A stretch of 57,517 nucleotides of DNA from Terriglobia bacterium (lineage in GTDB: Bacteria > Acidobacteriota > Thermoanaerobaculia > Thermoanaerobaculales > Thermoanaerobaculaceae): contig JAIQFQ010000019.1 of the NCBI GenBank assembly GCA_020073245.1, forward strand, positions 1 through 57,517, read 5' to 3'. Of this stretch, positions 9,101 through 17,720 are shown piece after piece. The stretch's first letter is position 1; the number at the start of each line of letters is the position of its first letter. A program made the position numbers and the translations under genes. The notes under the pieces are model-generated. The model searched no databases. It saw nothing but the letters and a program-made list of their open reading frames with translations, and was not told the DNA's origin.

Positions 9101-9433
9101 TCAGAGGGCCTGGATGGCGGAGGGCACATCGGGCGTAATGGGCATGAGGTTCGCGAAGCCCGAGATTGCGAACACCTCGGCCACCACCCCGCTGAGGGAA
9201 CACGCGGCGACAGCGCCCCCGGAAGGCTTCAGCCGCTTTGCGGTGCCGAGGATCGCCCGGAAGCCGGCACTCGAGATGAACTCGAGCCGGGAGAGATCCA
9301 GAGCGAATTTGCGGTGACCCTTCTCGATGGCGGCGGTGCAGTAGCGCTCAAACTCAGGGGCTGTATCGGTGTCGAGCCGTCCCGCGACGAGAACCACCAG
9401 GCAACCCGCCTGCTCGGATGCCGAGATCTCCAT
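9101..9433 (-). CDS. STAS-domain anti-sigma factor antagonist
   Basis: A 110-residue single STAS domain protein. The core VVLVAGRLDTDTAPEFE and ALDLSRLEFISSAGFRAIL are those of anti-sigma factor antagonists; the serine pair before AGFRAIL contains the phosphorylation site used in partner switching. The start at 9433 follows GGAGGG by eight bases. It is the first gene of the minus-strand cluster that continues with the binding protein and the SpoIIE-type phosphatase, its likely dephosphorylating enzyme. No anti-sigma kinase (HATPase_c) or sigma factor is encoded in the window, so the remaining partners must be elsewhere. About 167 bases separate it from the next gene. Confidence 0.9.
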   Translation of the reverse strand: MEISASEQAGCLVVLVAGRLDTDTAPEFERYCTAAIEKGHRKFALDLSRLEFISSAGFRAILGTAKRLKPSGGAVAACSLSGVVAEVFAISGFANLMPITPDVPSAIQAL

Positions 9434-9732
9434 GCTCGAACCCTCCGCCAGAGCTCGTCCTTACGCAAACGAGTCTACCATCCCGCGACGGCTCCGCAAC
9501 GTTGGGCGAGAGGAAGCGTGAACCTGTGACTCCCGGCGGCCGCGCCGGCCCGTGAGCTCGTCGCGGGTCAGATCGAGACCATCCTCGAAAGGAACCCCGG
9601 ACCTAGTGGTTCGATCGCAGACACGCGCACGCAGAGGAGGTATGCGCCAAACTCGGTGCTGGGTGCTCACCGCGAGATTGCGGTTTGGACGCCGGGCGGG
9701 TCCGACGGCGATCGGCACACGCCCCCCGGCAC
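9434..9732. other. Intergenic region upstream of the STAS gene
   Basis: About 300 bases between the STAS gene and the next minus-strand gene. Short reading frames on both strands show no domain and shadow each other. No TPP-riboswitch-like sequence is visible despite the THI5-like gene downstream. Nothing else recognisable. Confidence 0.5.
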
Positions 9733-10602
9733 TCATAGACGCCGAAAACGCCCGATGCCGTATGTGAGACCCGCAAAGGCGGAGTACCTCTGTGCGCCCT
9801 TGCTGAGGCCAATGTCGATGCCGCCGTCCAGGACCAGACGAGGAGAGACCTTATATCCCGCGTACCAGAGGTTGGACACGGTGCGGGGCGTGGATGGCGT
9901 GCCGCCGATCCCGTAGACCTCCCCGCCGAAAGACCATCCCTCGTTGATGACATGGCTCACCGCGATTGTCGCCGCCGGCTGCTCTATGCGGCCGCCGCCG
10001 TTTGCTAAGGTCCTCCCCAACCACGTGTACAGGACGTTGACGTCGACGTGGCTGGCACCGACGTCCCGGCTGAAGATGAGTACCACTGTGTCGTCCGCGG
10101 CTCCGCTCCCGAGACCCTTTTCGGCATCGGCGGTGGCGAACTTGTGGGTGACTTGGAGAGTCTGGTCGGTCCCGAGGAAGTCCTGGTGGAGATAGCACCA
10201 CTGGGCACCCAGAGCCACGTCTGCGAACCCCGTCACCGAAGACGCACCCGCAGGCCCGAACCGGAGGAAGCCGTTGGTGGAAATGCGCAGCTCGAGATCA
10301 GTCGCCAGTCCGAGCTTCAGCAGCGTCGGCGTGCTGAACGCCGAGGTCTCGGAGCGTAAGGCGGATCGCAGCACGCCCCACTCCACCTCGGCGACGCCTG
10401 CCTGAGTGGTCAGCGCAGGGCTGGCGAAGGTGGGCCGGTTGGGGTTGACCGCGATCGGCGGATTTTGCGCACCGAGGTTGCGGGCCGCCAGGACACCCTG
10501 GATGAGAAGCAGGACCAGGCGCAGCGTCCAGGCACGCTGCCGATGCCATTCCTGCTGCCTCAGGCCGTCGTCCGTTCGAGTGCGGTCGACGGTTCCGTTC
10601 AT
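9733..10602 (-). CDS. Outer-membrane beta-barrel-type protein (phenol-degradation MetA-like family)
   Basis: Up to 289 residues: a hydrophobic export segment (LRLVLLLIQGVLAARNLGAQ near residues 28-47), then alternating beta strands starting with NPNRPTFASPALTTQAGVAE and ending in FAGLTYGIGRFRRL, whose aromatic/hydrophobic C-terminal strand suits an outer-membrane barrel. The layout resembles the MetA-pathway-of-phenol-degradation-like putative transporters (PF13557 type). Function is unproven. The first ATG at 10602 has a poor ribosome binding site and puts about 27 polar residues before the signal segment, so an internal start is possible. It is in the same orientation as the STAS cluster but about 300 bases away. 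Confidence 0.6.
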   Translation of the reverse strand: MNGTVDRTRTDDGLRQQEWHRQRAWTLRLVLLLIQGVLAARNLGAQNPPIAVNPNRPTFASPALTTQAGVAEVEWGVLRSALRSETSAFSTPTLLKLGLATDLELRISTNGFLRFGPAGASSVTGFADVALGAQWCYLHQDFLGTDQTLQVTHKFATADAEKGLGSGAADDTVVLIFSRDVGASHVDVNVLYTWLGRTLANGGGRIEQPAATIAVSHVINEGWSFGGEVYGIGGTPSTPRTVSNLWYAGYKVSPRLVLDGGIDIGLSKGAQRYSAFAGLTYGIGRFRRL

Positions 10603-10777
10603 GGAATGAGGTTAATACAGCTGACCGGGTACTGCAGCCTTTCGCCGGAATCATCCGCCACGACGGCGGCCGGGAACGTCGCCTGAAGGGGAGCAGTCGC
10701 TCGCATGAGACGCGAGACCAACACGCGCCTGCGCCGAGTCGGCCTACAATGACAAGGTACGCGCAAGGGAGGACGAC

Positions 10778-11107
10778 ATGAAAGCACTGAGGCTGTCGGC
10801 GCTGCTCCTGGTGGCGGTTCCCTCCGTCGTCACCGCGGGCGAGATCTACGGATCCATCAAGGAAGCGGGGAAGCCGGTCAAGGAAGGGATCAAGGTCGAA
10901 GTGGCGTGCGGCGCGAAGGCGGTCGCCGGCGAGACGGACAAGAACGGGGCGTACCGCCTGTTCGCGCAGGAACAGGGCAAATGCACCCTGACGGTCAAGC
11001 TCGGGGCCGAGGCGCCCTCGATCGCCATCCACTCGTTCGAGGACTCTGCCCGGTACAACCTGATCCTCGAGAAGAAGGACGGCAAGTACGTGCTGAGGAG
11101 CGAGTGA
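10778..11107 (+). CDS. Small secreted carboxypeptidase-regulatory-like protein
   Basis: 109 residues: signal peptide MKALRLSALLLVAVPSVVTA, then one CarboxypepD_reg-like beta sandwich (GEIYGSIKEAGKPVKEGIKV, ETDKNGAYRLF). GGGAGG lies six bases before the ATG and a TACAAT box about 28 bases further upstream. It is followed after two bases by the next gene (TGACGATG), so the two form an operon and may interact in the envelope. The function is unknown. The single-domain size contrasts with the multi-repeat protein at the left end. Confidence 0.75.
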   Translation: MKALRLSALLLVAVPSVVTAGEIYGSIKEAGKPVKEGIKVEVACGAKAVAGETDKNGAYRLFAQEQGKCTLTVKLGAEAPSIAIHSFEDSARYNLILEKKDGKYVLRSE

Positions 11108-11109
11108 CG

Positions 11110-11997
11110 ATGGCCACGCCGGAGAAGGACTGGTGGGACAAGGCGGAAGTCATCCTCCACCCCGTCGGCGGACTTCTGGCGGCGCTCGCTGTGGCGGGCC
11201 TCGGGTTCTTCGGGTCGCAGTTCCTGGAGAAGCGGCAGTCCGAGGAGACGCGAGCCCGCTTCTACTCGGAGTTGATCAGCAAGAGGGAGGAGGCGGACTC
11301 CGCTCTCCGCAAGGACATGTTCATGTCCATCATTCAGTCGTTCCTTAGGCCGGAGTCGACCTCGATCGAGGACCGGATCGTCAAGCTGGAGCTGCTGTCC
11401 TACAACTTCCACGAGTCTCTCAACCTGAAGCCGCTCTTCACCCAACTCGAGAACGACATCGCCAGGTCGACGGCGCCCGCGAAGCGCGACCAGAGGAGCC
11501 GACTCGAGAAGGTCGCGCGGGAGGTTTCCCGCAAAGAGATGGTCGTGCTGGAGGGCGTCGGCAAGTCGTTCGAGCGGACGGTGGACTTCGACGACGTCGC
11601 CAAGGCCCCAGGCGGTCTGGCGCTCGAACCGGCCAAGCTGGCACTCGACCGGGTGAACCGCGAGTTTGTGATCGTCGTCAAGAACGTCGACGTCGAGCAG
11701 AAGGAGATGCAGATCCGGCTCGAGGTGCGAACCCCGAAGGGCCAATCGGGGGACTACGACACCGACGAGGCCGAGTTCTGGATCGGGTTCTTCGATTTCC
11801 CGATGATCGACCACACCCGCCTGTCGCACGACCAACGCTGCGCGGTGGTCGTGAAGAACTTCGGGCAGACGAGCGCGCGGATCTCGCTCGTGGACTTCCC
11901 GGGCTCGTACGCGAGCTTGAAGGAGAAGCCTTACATCCAGGAGATGATCCAGGACCTCCTGGGCGCCAAGAAGCCGGCGGACGCGGACCGCCCGTGA
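11110..11997 (+). CDS. Membrane-anchored protein of unknown function
   Basis: 295 residues, not recognised as a known family. An N-terminal hydrophobic helix (HPVGGLLAALAVAGLGFFGS, about residues 17-36) is followed by a helical, charged segment (FLEKRQSEETRARFYSELIS) that looks like a coiled coil, and a C-terminal beta-rich domain (EFVIVVKNVDVEQKEMQIRL; WIGFFDFPMIDHTRLSHDQR). It begins two bases after the stop of the small secreted protein, so translation is coupled. The arrangement suggests an envelope sensor or scaffold anchored in the inner membrane. Confidence 0.7.
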   Translation: MATPEKDWWDKAEVILHPVGGLLAALAVAGLGFFGSQFLEKRQSEETRARFYSELISKREEADSALRKDMFMSIIQSFLRPESTSIEDRIVKLELLSYNFHESLNLKPLFTQLENDIARSTAPAKRDQRSRLEKVAREVSRKEMVVLEGVGKSFERTVDFDDVAKAPGGLALEPAKLALDRVNREFVIVVKNVDVEQKEMQIRLEVRTPKGQSGDYDTDEAEFWIGFFDFPMIDHTRLSHDQRCAVVVKNFGQTSARISLVDFPGSYASLKEKPYIQEMIQDLLGAKKPADADRP

Positions 11998-12151
11998 AGC
12001 TTCTCCCAGGCAAGCGGTGATCGAGGTTGGCGGCGAGGCCTGAGGCTCCCCGGTCAGGCGGCCACAGCGCCGCAGGCATGGACGAAGTCCGAACGCCGCG
12101 TTCCCTGAGGTTTCCGGGAGCGGTGGTAGAGTGTCCGGAGGCAGAACGCCG

Positions 12152-14449
12152 GTGAGCGCAACGACGGGTGAACGGACCGACCGGGACGGGGCTCGACCGG
12201 CGTTGGCCTGGTCCTACGGGACGGCGATCGCACTCGGAGCCTTCCTGCTCTTCGAGGTCCAGCCCCTGATCGCGAGGTACATCCTTCCGTGGTTCGGCGG
12301 CAGCATCGAAGTCTGGACAACGTGCATGCTGTTCTTTCAGGTGATGCTCCTGCTCGGGTACCTGTACGCGCATGTGAGCACCCGGTTTCTGCCGCCAAGA
12401 GGTCAGGCTGCCCTGCACGGAGCGGTGCTCCTCGCCGCGATGGCGTTCCTGCCCGTGATTCCGGCGGACCGCTGGCGACCCTCGACCGTCGATGTCCCGA
12501 GCTTGCGGATCCTCCTGCTGCTACTCGCGACGACCGGCCTGCCCTTCTTCGCACTGTCGGCAACAAGCCCGCTCCTGCAGAGCTGGATCAGCACCTTGCG
12601 ACCGAAACGGAACGTCTACCGCCTCTATGCGCTCTCCAACGCCGGCTCGCTGCTCGCGTTGATGACGTACCCCTTTCTGGTCGAACCCTACCTCGCTCGC
12701 CGAGCCCAGAGCTGGGCGTGGTCCGCTGGGTTGATCGCGTTCGCGGTGACGTGTGCCATCTGCGCTTTCCCGGTGTGGGCGATCGGCCGCCTACCCGGAG
12801 AACCGGCTCCACCCGATTCGCCGAAGCGATATCACGGGCAACCCGCCACCATCGCGCGGGGCCGCGCGCCGCGGTCCGGCAAGCGCGAGGGGCATGCCGC
12901 GACGGACGCTCCGACCGACGGCGGCAGGCGGGCGCTCATCTACTGGTTGCTGCTCCCGGCGGCCGCGTCGATGATGCTCCTGGCCTCCACGAACATGCTC
13001 TGTCTCGAGGTCGCTTCGTTTCCGTTCCTCTGGGTGCTGCCACTAACGCTCTACCTGCTCACGTTCATCCTCTGCTTCGCGGGGGAGCGCTGGTATCCGC
13101 GCCGGGTGATGTTCGGGATGGCAGTCGTCGCCGGCCTTGGGGTGGTCGCCCTCCGCTACAACTGGCTCCACACCGTCTCGATGGCATTTCAGGTTGTGGT
13201 CTACATGGCTGCAATGTTCGCCTGTTGCATGATCTGCCACGGGGAGACGTACCGCCTGCGGCCGCCGGCCGAGAGGCTGACTGCGTTCTATCTGCTGATC
13301 TCTTCCGGCGGAGCGCTCGGCGGGTTCATGGTCGCGATCGTCGCTCCACTCCTGTTTCGGGGTTACTGGGAGTTCTACCTGGCTATGCCACTGTGCGTCG
13401 CTCTGGCGATCGATGCGATGCAACCGATGGGAGAGCGGCGAGCGCGACGCTGGCGTTTTGCAAGAACGCTCGGCGAGGCCGCCATCGTCTGCGCCGGCGC
13501 CTTGCTGGTCGTGGTCGACCGTCGCGTCGACGCCTCAGGCCGGACACTGGAACGCGCCCGGAACTTCTACGGCGTCCTGCGTGTCATGGAGAAGGACCTG
13601 CCGCTCCGGCCCGACAGGCCGGAGCTCGAGTTCACGTTGCGGGAGCTCCAGAACGGCCCGATCACCCACGGCAGTCAGATCTACGATGTGCGAGTCCACG
13701 AGGAGCTGGCCCGATCGCCCAGAGGGACGGACCGCCCGCTCAAGGTTCCTTCTGCGACGATCGTGCGGGCCGCTCCGACGACCTACTACGGCCCAGACTC
13801 GGGCGGCGGGGTCGCGATGCGATTTCACCCGGACGGCACAAACCGACCGAGGAGGATCGCCATCGTAGGTCTCGGCGCAGGAACGCTGGCTGCGTACGGA
13901 AGGCCAGGGGACACGATCCGCTACTACGAAATCAACCCGGAGGTCGCCGCCGTTGCCGACTCCTACTTCACATTCCTGTCCGACTGCCGGCAGCGGGGGG
14001 TCCACCTCGACGTCGTGCTGGGCGATGGGCGGCTGTCGCTACAGAGAGAACCGGCCAATGGCCTCGACATTCTGGTCGTCGATGCCTTCACCGGAGACGC
14101 CATTCCGGTTCACCTTCTGACCCGGGAAGCGTTCGCGCTGTACTTCAATTGCCTGCGGCGCGAGGGGGTGCTCGCGGTCCATGTCTCCAACAGGCATCTG
14201 TCCCTGGCCGAGGAGGTGGGCCGCCTTGCCAGGGCCTTCGACGTGCCGGAGGTCCTGCTCCGACACAGGCCCGACAAGAGGCAGCTCGCACTGACGCCGA
14301 GCGAATGGGTCCTGCTCAGTCGCAACCGACTCCTCCTCGACGACCCCCTCATCAGGCCGCACGTCGTGGGCAGCCCGGTTGGGATCGACGTGGGAGGCCC
14401 ACCCTGGACGGACGACTTCAGCAGTCTCCTCGGCGCGCTCAGGTGGTGA
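12152..14449 (+). CDS. Membrane-fused spermidine-synthase-like protein
   Basis: About 765 residues. The N-terminal 430 contain about twelve hydrophobic helices in two groups split by a polar loop; helix 1 begins SYGTAIALGAFLLFEVQPLI. The C-terminal part is a Rossmann methyltransferase-like spermidine-synthase domain: IAIVGLGAGTLAAYG (cofactor loop), YYEINPEV, VVLGDGRLSL and VDAFTGDAIPVHLLT. The GDGR and DAFTGDAIP motifs suit aminopropyltransferase-like folds, but a soluble polyamine enzyme would not carry this membrane region, so the substrate is unknown. GTG at 12152 is preferred over GTG 12131 because GGAGG lies ten bases before it. Its end overlaps a minus-strand remnant by 11 bases. Confidence 0.82.
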   Translation: MSATTGERTDRDGARPALAWSYGTAIALGAFLLFEVQPLIARYILPWFGGSIEVWTTCMLFFQVMLLLGYLYAHVSTRFLPPRGQAALHGAVLLAAMAFLPVIPADRWRPSTVDVPSLRILLLLLATTGLPFFALSATSPLLQSWISTLRPKRNVYRLYALSNAGSLLALMTYPFLVEPYLARRAQSWAWSAGLIAFAVTCAICAFPVWAIGRLPGEPAPPDSPKRYHGQPATIARGRAPRSGKREGHAATDAPTDGGRRALIYWLLLPAAASMMLLASTNMLCLEVASFPFLWVLPLTLYLLTFILCFAGERWYPRRVMFGMAVVAGLGVVALRYNWLHTVSMAFQVVVYMAAMFACCMICHGETYRLRPPAERLTAFYLLISSGGALGGFMVAIVAPLLFRGYWEFYLAMPLCVALAIDAMQPMGERRARRWRFARTLGEAAIVCAGALLVVVDRRVDASGRTLERARNFYGVLRVMEKDLPLRPDRPELEFTLRELQNGPITHGSQIYDVRVHEELARSPRGTDRPLKVPSATIVRAAPTTYYGPDSGGGVAMRFHPDGTNRPRRIAIVGLGAGTLAAYGRPGDTIRYYEINPEVAAVADSYFTFLSDCRQRGVHLDVVLGDGRLSLQREPANGLDILVVDAFTGDAIPVHLLTREAFALYFNCLRREGVLAVHVSNRHLSLAEEVGRLARAFDVPEVLLRHRPDKRQLALTPSEWVLLSRNRLLLDDPLIRPHVVGSPVGIDVGGPPWTDDFSSLLGALRW

Positions 14450-14880
14450 CTGGGCGGGATCGATCCGAGCTCGGGACGTCCCGCCCGATCTCCACAGCCG
14501 GCCCGCCGGTGGAGGGCCGTGGTTTGACCTCGAAGTTCCACTTCCAGGCTTGATAGACGGCCGGGTAGACGACGAGCTCCAGCAGGAACGAGGTGGGGGC
14601 CCCCTCGGCTTGGACCCGGGCACCGGTCTCGGCTGAGTCGAGATCCTCCATCCACCGGTATGGGTTGGGGATCTTGATTCCGTCGTAGTCGCCGGCCACG
14701 TCACCCTTGTGGGCGGCAGGGTAGGCGGGCCGGGCGCCGGATGCGCCTTGCGGAGCGCTCGCACAGCCCGCGACGGGCGGGACCGGGACCGCAACGGTGG
14801 CCGTTGGGCGGATGAAGGTTGTTGTGATCGTCCCGTCGAGCGACAGGTACTCTCCTCCTGACCGTGGGCAATGATGGCCG
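14439..14880 (-). pseudogene. Prolyl oligopeptidase lipoprotein, N-terminal remnant
   Basis: On the minus strand, an open frame reads VPPVAGCASAPQ, a lipoprotein-type signal, then PAYPAAHKGD, YDGIKIPNPYRWMEDLDSAE and TGARVQAE, which is the classic start of the prolyl oligopeptidase propeller (Y-G-x-x-x-x-D-P-Y-R-W-L/M-E-D). No start codon is found at the expected place. After about base 14,612 similarity stops and the frame runs on through an unrelated tail (LLELVVYPAVYQAWKWNFEV) to a TGA at 14439. Full enzymes have about 700 residues with a C-terminal Ser-Asp-His hydrolase domain, which is absent. It is a decayed or rearranged remnant. Confidence 0.65.
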
Positions 14881-14931
14881 TGGCCGAAACGGCGTCAAAG
14901 CCGTCCGGGGGCAGGGGACGAACGACTCCGC

Positions 14932-14960
14932 TTGACACCGGTTCGCACGGGGTTTACTTT
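14932..14960 (+). promoter_or_regulatory. Sigma-70-like promoter TTGACA-17-TACTTT
   Basis: TTGACA (14932-14937), a 17-base spacer and TACTTT (14955-14960) match a housekeeping promoter. It lies about 55 bases before the ATG of the secreted protein at 15017, in the same orientation. Confidence 0.65.
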
Positions 14961-15016
14961 GTAACGCGACTAAATCTCTTTAGCATTCGTCGTCGTACAC
15001 GAGAAAGGAGTACGGC

Positions 15017-15925
15017 ATGAGCAGACCCGGTCGGATCGGCATCGTCACCGCAAGTGTCGCGCTTTGCCTCGTAGGCACAGCCGTGCAGTCGGCGCACGCC
15101 GGCGATGAGGGGGCTGGCGGCCTCATGCTGTGGGCGGAGCGCATCTACCACAGCCAGGAGAACCCGCTGCAATCTGAGGTCGCCATAAACGGCAAGACCG
15201 TCAACATCTACACCTCGGATACGTGGGAGCCCGTCGGGCAGTACGTCAAGGAAGGCTGGAACACGGTCACGGTGAAGACCACACCTCAGGAGCCGGCCAG
15301 CCGGCAGAACGGGCTGGTGTTCCGCATCGGGCCGACGCACCGGGATGCTCGACAGAAGAAAACCTTGATGGAACCGGTACTTTGGGAGTTCCGGAACAAC
15401 ACCGACTGGGCGCTGTCGAACGGCACGTACAGCCACGCGTTAGGCCCAGGCGTCAAAGCAGTCACGCTCACGTTCCGACTCTACTACGCCGGAGTGCAGG
15501 CCGAGCAGCACGAGCTCGGGAACGGCGACTACGTGTTGCAGGCGAGGCCGAAGTACCTGACCGAGGGCACGCCGGTCACCGGGACCGTCTTCATCAATGG
15601 GACCCCTCTCTCGAGCTTCACACTGGCTGCCCGCGGGATCGTGGTCACGCCTTACCTCAAGAAGGGCAAGAACGAGATCAAGCTGATCTCGAACCGGGTG
15701 GACAACGTGGTCCGCGACAACGATATCGAGTTCGAGGTCGCGGGCCCGGCAGAGTGGTATGCGACGCAGAAGCGGTTCGTCGTCAAGCCCGTGCTTCAGT
15801 TCAAGTGCATGCAGGGCTGGACGCGCGACGCCCGGTCCGGCAGGCTCATCAATCAGGCCCAGCCGGCGTCGGAAAGCGTCGAGCGGGTGATTCCTTTCGT
15901 GCTCAGGGACGGCGGCACCCAGTAG
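15017..15925 (+). CDS. Secreted protein of unknown function
   Basis: 302 residues with a clear signal peptide (SIVTASVALCLVGTAVQS region, cleavage near AHA-GD). The mature part is beta-rich, with repeated phrases about strands and turns such as VFINGTPLSSF and VAINGKTVNIYT, and no enzyme motif was recognised. AAGGAG lies seven bases before the ATG and a near-consensus promoter about 55 bases upstream, so it is probably well expressed. It is convergent with the membrane-anchored deiminase-like gene. Two similar beta modules (about 45-110 and 165-230) may be present, suggesting an exported binding or structural protein. Confidence 0.7.
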   Translation: MSRPGRIGIVTASVALCLVGTAVQSAHAGDEGAGGLMLWAERIYHSQENPLQSEVAINGKTVNIYTSDTWEPVGQYVKEGWNTVTVKTTPQEPASRQNGLVFRIGPTHRDARQKKTLMEPVLWEFRNNTDWALSNGTYSHALGPGVKAVTLTFRLYYAGVQAEQHELGNGDYVLQARPKYLTEGTPVTGTVFINGTPLSSFTLAARGIVVTPYLKKGKNEIKLISNRVDNVVRDNDIEFEVAGPAEWYATQKRFVVKPVLQFKCMQGWTRDARSGRLINQAQPASESVERVIPFVLRDGGTQ

Positions 15926-16014
15926 ATCGGCCAGCTCTCCGAGTCGGTCCGCCGCCACCCAGCTTCGCTGGTACGGTCATGCGCTGGCGGGCATGGCTGG
16001 GGATAGGGTCTTCC

Positions 16015-17595
16015 TCAGCTCATCGACAGGCAGTGCAGGCCGCCCTCGCCGGTCGGGTAGATCGCGACCGGGATGACCTTGACGCCATGGGAGGAGTAGA
16101 CCTCGGCCTGCTCCTCGAAGGTTGGGTTGAGGCTCTCCGCGGCCTTGTCCATCGCGGTCCAGGCGTCGCGAAACGCCTGCTCCAACGCGCTCCAGTTCGG
16201 GTCGGTGGGTGACGTGTGCCAGGAGCGGACGGCGTCGTCCAGGCGGTCGAAAGTCCCTTGCAGCTCGAACTGGGCGATCGGCCCGCCCGGCACCAGAGGA
16301 AAGTGGTACGGGTACTTCCCGAGCAGGACGCACTGCTGGCCAGTGTTGGGATCCACGAAGCGCCCGACGTTGACCGGGTTCCGCACGGGGTGGTCGGCGA
16401 ACGGCAGGCGAACGACCTCGTAGCCGCGCCGCGCGAGCTGCCCGGCGATGAGGTCGTACTCGTACTGAACGCGGCGCCGCACCTCCTCGGCGAGCATGAC
16501 GTGGGTGATCGCGTCGACTGGGCTCTCCCGGTACGATGGCACGAACGCCAGGGTCTTCCCGCCGGCCCGCAAGACGTTGACGATCATGTCGGTGTGAAAG
16601 AGCTCCTCGCTGACGAGGCTCGGCTGGAGCAGGCCGTCCTCCCCCACGATGATCGTTTCGACGCCGAAGAACGCGCGTCTGAAAGCCTCCCGTGCCTCCT
16701 CGATCTCGTCCCGCGGGACCGAGGTGCCGGGTGCGACCCCGCCGTACTGCCGTTCGACGTAACGCCGTACCCGGTGGCGGCCGATGATTAGCCCGACGGT
16801 CCCTTCGGGAAGCCAGACCAGAGAGACATCCCCGCCCTCGATGTCTACGACGCCCTCTCCGTCGGTAGTGCCCAGCGTGCGGATCACGAAGTCCTCGGGA
16901 AACGTCCTCGCCAGGCTCAGGACGGGCTCGCGATAGGCGTCCGGGATGTCGCCCCCGATGCCGAGGACGATCCTGCCCCGGTCGTCGGTGCCGAGCACCT
17001 CCGCGAGGTCCTGGGGAAACGGGATCTCGCCAGGAACGGTAAGGAAGCGCACGCGTTCGGCGATCAGGTCCTCGGACCAACCGACCCGGCGGTGGACGTA
17101 GTCGCGAAAGACTTCCTCCTCGTTGCCGAGGGAGCCCGGAACGATCTTGGGGTCCGGCAGGGCGACGAAGACGCGCGTATAGGCCGGGATCGCACTCATG
17201 ATCCGCCCGTGCAGGAGCTCGAAGTTGAGCCAGTACGACTGCCGGCGGATGAAGCGGACGTGCGGATCCTGGCTCCTAGGATCGAACGGTTCGGTGGAGG
17301 GCAGCATGAAGTAGCGGGTCCGGTTTGCGGGCAGGCCGATCACCATGCGGCGAAAGGGGCGTTCCGATTCGGGGACCACCACGAGGTCTTGGCCCGGCGG
17401 GTGGAGGGGGCGGAGCGCCGCGTCGCGCGGCCGTTCGCTTGCGGAGCGCTGCATCATGAGGACGACGGCCGTCAACATCACCGCCAACACGGCGACGACC
17501 ATGAGCGAGACGGCACGCCGCAAGGGAAGAGAAAGGCGCCGATACGCCCTGTCGAGTTTCTGAGCAATGCTCGTCGGGGAACCGTGCTCGGTCAT
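16015..17595 (-). CDS. Membrane-anchored guanidine-modifying (deiminase-like) enzyme
   Basis: 526 residues. One transmembrane helix near residues 28-48 anchors an extracytoplasmic domain that looks like the peptidylarginine/agmatine deiminase (GME) superfamily. Key motifs in order: VVDIEGGDVSLVW (acidic EGG motif), ELFHTDMIVNVL (catalytic histidine region, HxD) and, at the extreme C-terminus, GEGGLHCLSMS, matching the GGGxHC motif whose cysteine attacks the guanidinium carbon. Family enzymes hydrolyse arginine-like groups to ureido groups and ammonia. The frame is open to 18066, but the ATG at 17595 with GAGGGTG before it fits the anchor. It lies downstream of the GT87 and GT2 genes. Substrate unknown; an inactive homologue is possible. 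Confidence 0.72.
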   Translation of the reverse strand: MTEHGSPTSIAQKLDRAYRRLSLPLRRAVSLMVVAVLAVMLTAVVLMMQRSASERPRDAALRPLHPPGQDLVVVPESERPFRRMVIGLPANRTRYFMLPSTEPFDPRSQDPHVRFIRRQSYWLNFELLHGRIMSAIPAYTRVFVALPDPKIVPGSLGNEEEVFRDYVHRRVGWSEDLIAERVRFLTVPGEIPFPQDLAEVLGTDDRGRIVLGIGGDIPDAYREPVLSLARTFPEDFVIRTLGTTDGEGVVDIEGGDVSLVWLPEGTVGLIIGRHRVRRYVERQYGGVAPGTSVPRDEIEEAREAFRRAFFGVETIIVGEDGLLQPSLVSEELFHTDMIVNVLRAGGKTLAFVPSYRESPVDAITHVMLAEEVRRRVQYEYDLIAGQLARRGYEVVRLPFADHPVRNPVNVGRFVDPNTGQQCVLLGKYPYHFPLVPGGPIAQFELQGTFDRLDDAVRSWHTSPTDPNWSALEQAFRDAWTAMDKAAESLNPTFEEQAEVYSSHGVKVIPVAIYPTGEGGLHCLSMS

Positions 17596-17720
17596 GTCAC
17601 CCTCACGGCAACCGCGAGATCGACATCCGCCTACTTGCGGTGAGGGTAGCACACGAAGAGGGCCTCGACCATGCCGGTTCCCGGGGGAACCACCTCCCGG
17701 CCGGTGGTGCGTGGCGACAG

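Noticed and set aside
8935..9129. Small minus-strand frame stopping one base before the binding-protein GTG
   Set aside because: Stop-start spacing looks like coupling, but the 64 residues are arginine-rich, overlap the STAS gene end and match nothing, so no gene is called.
9434..9732. TPP riboswitch upstream of a THI5-like operon
   Set aside because: None of the conserved TPP-aptamer segments are visible on either strand, and the first gene is a STAS protein.
14701..14898. Arginine/proline-rich minus frame over the prolyl oligopeptidase remnant
   Set aside because: It is in a different frame from the recognised prolyl oligopeptidase motif and has no features of a gene.
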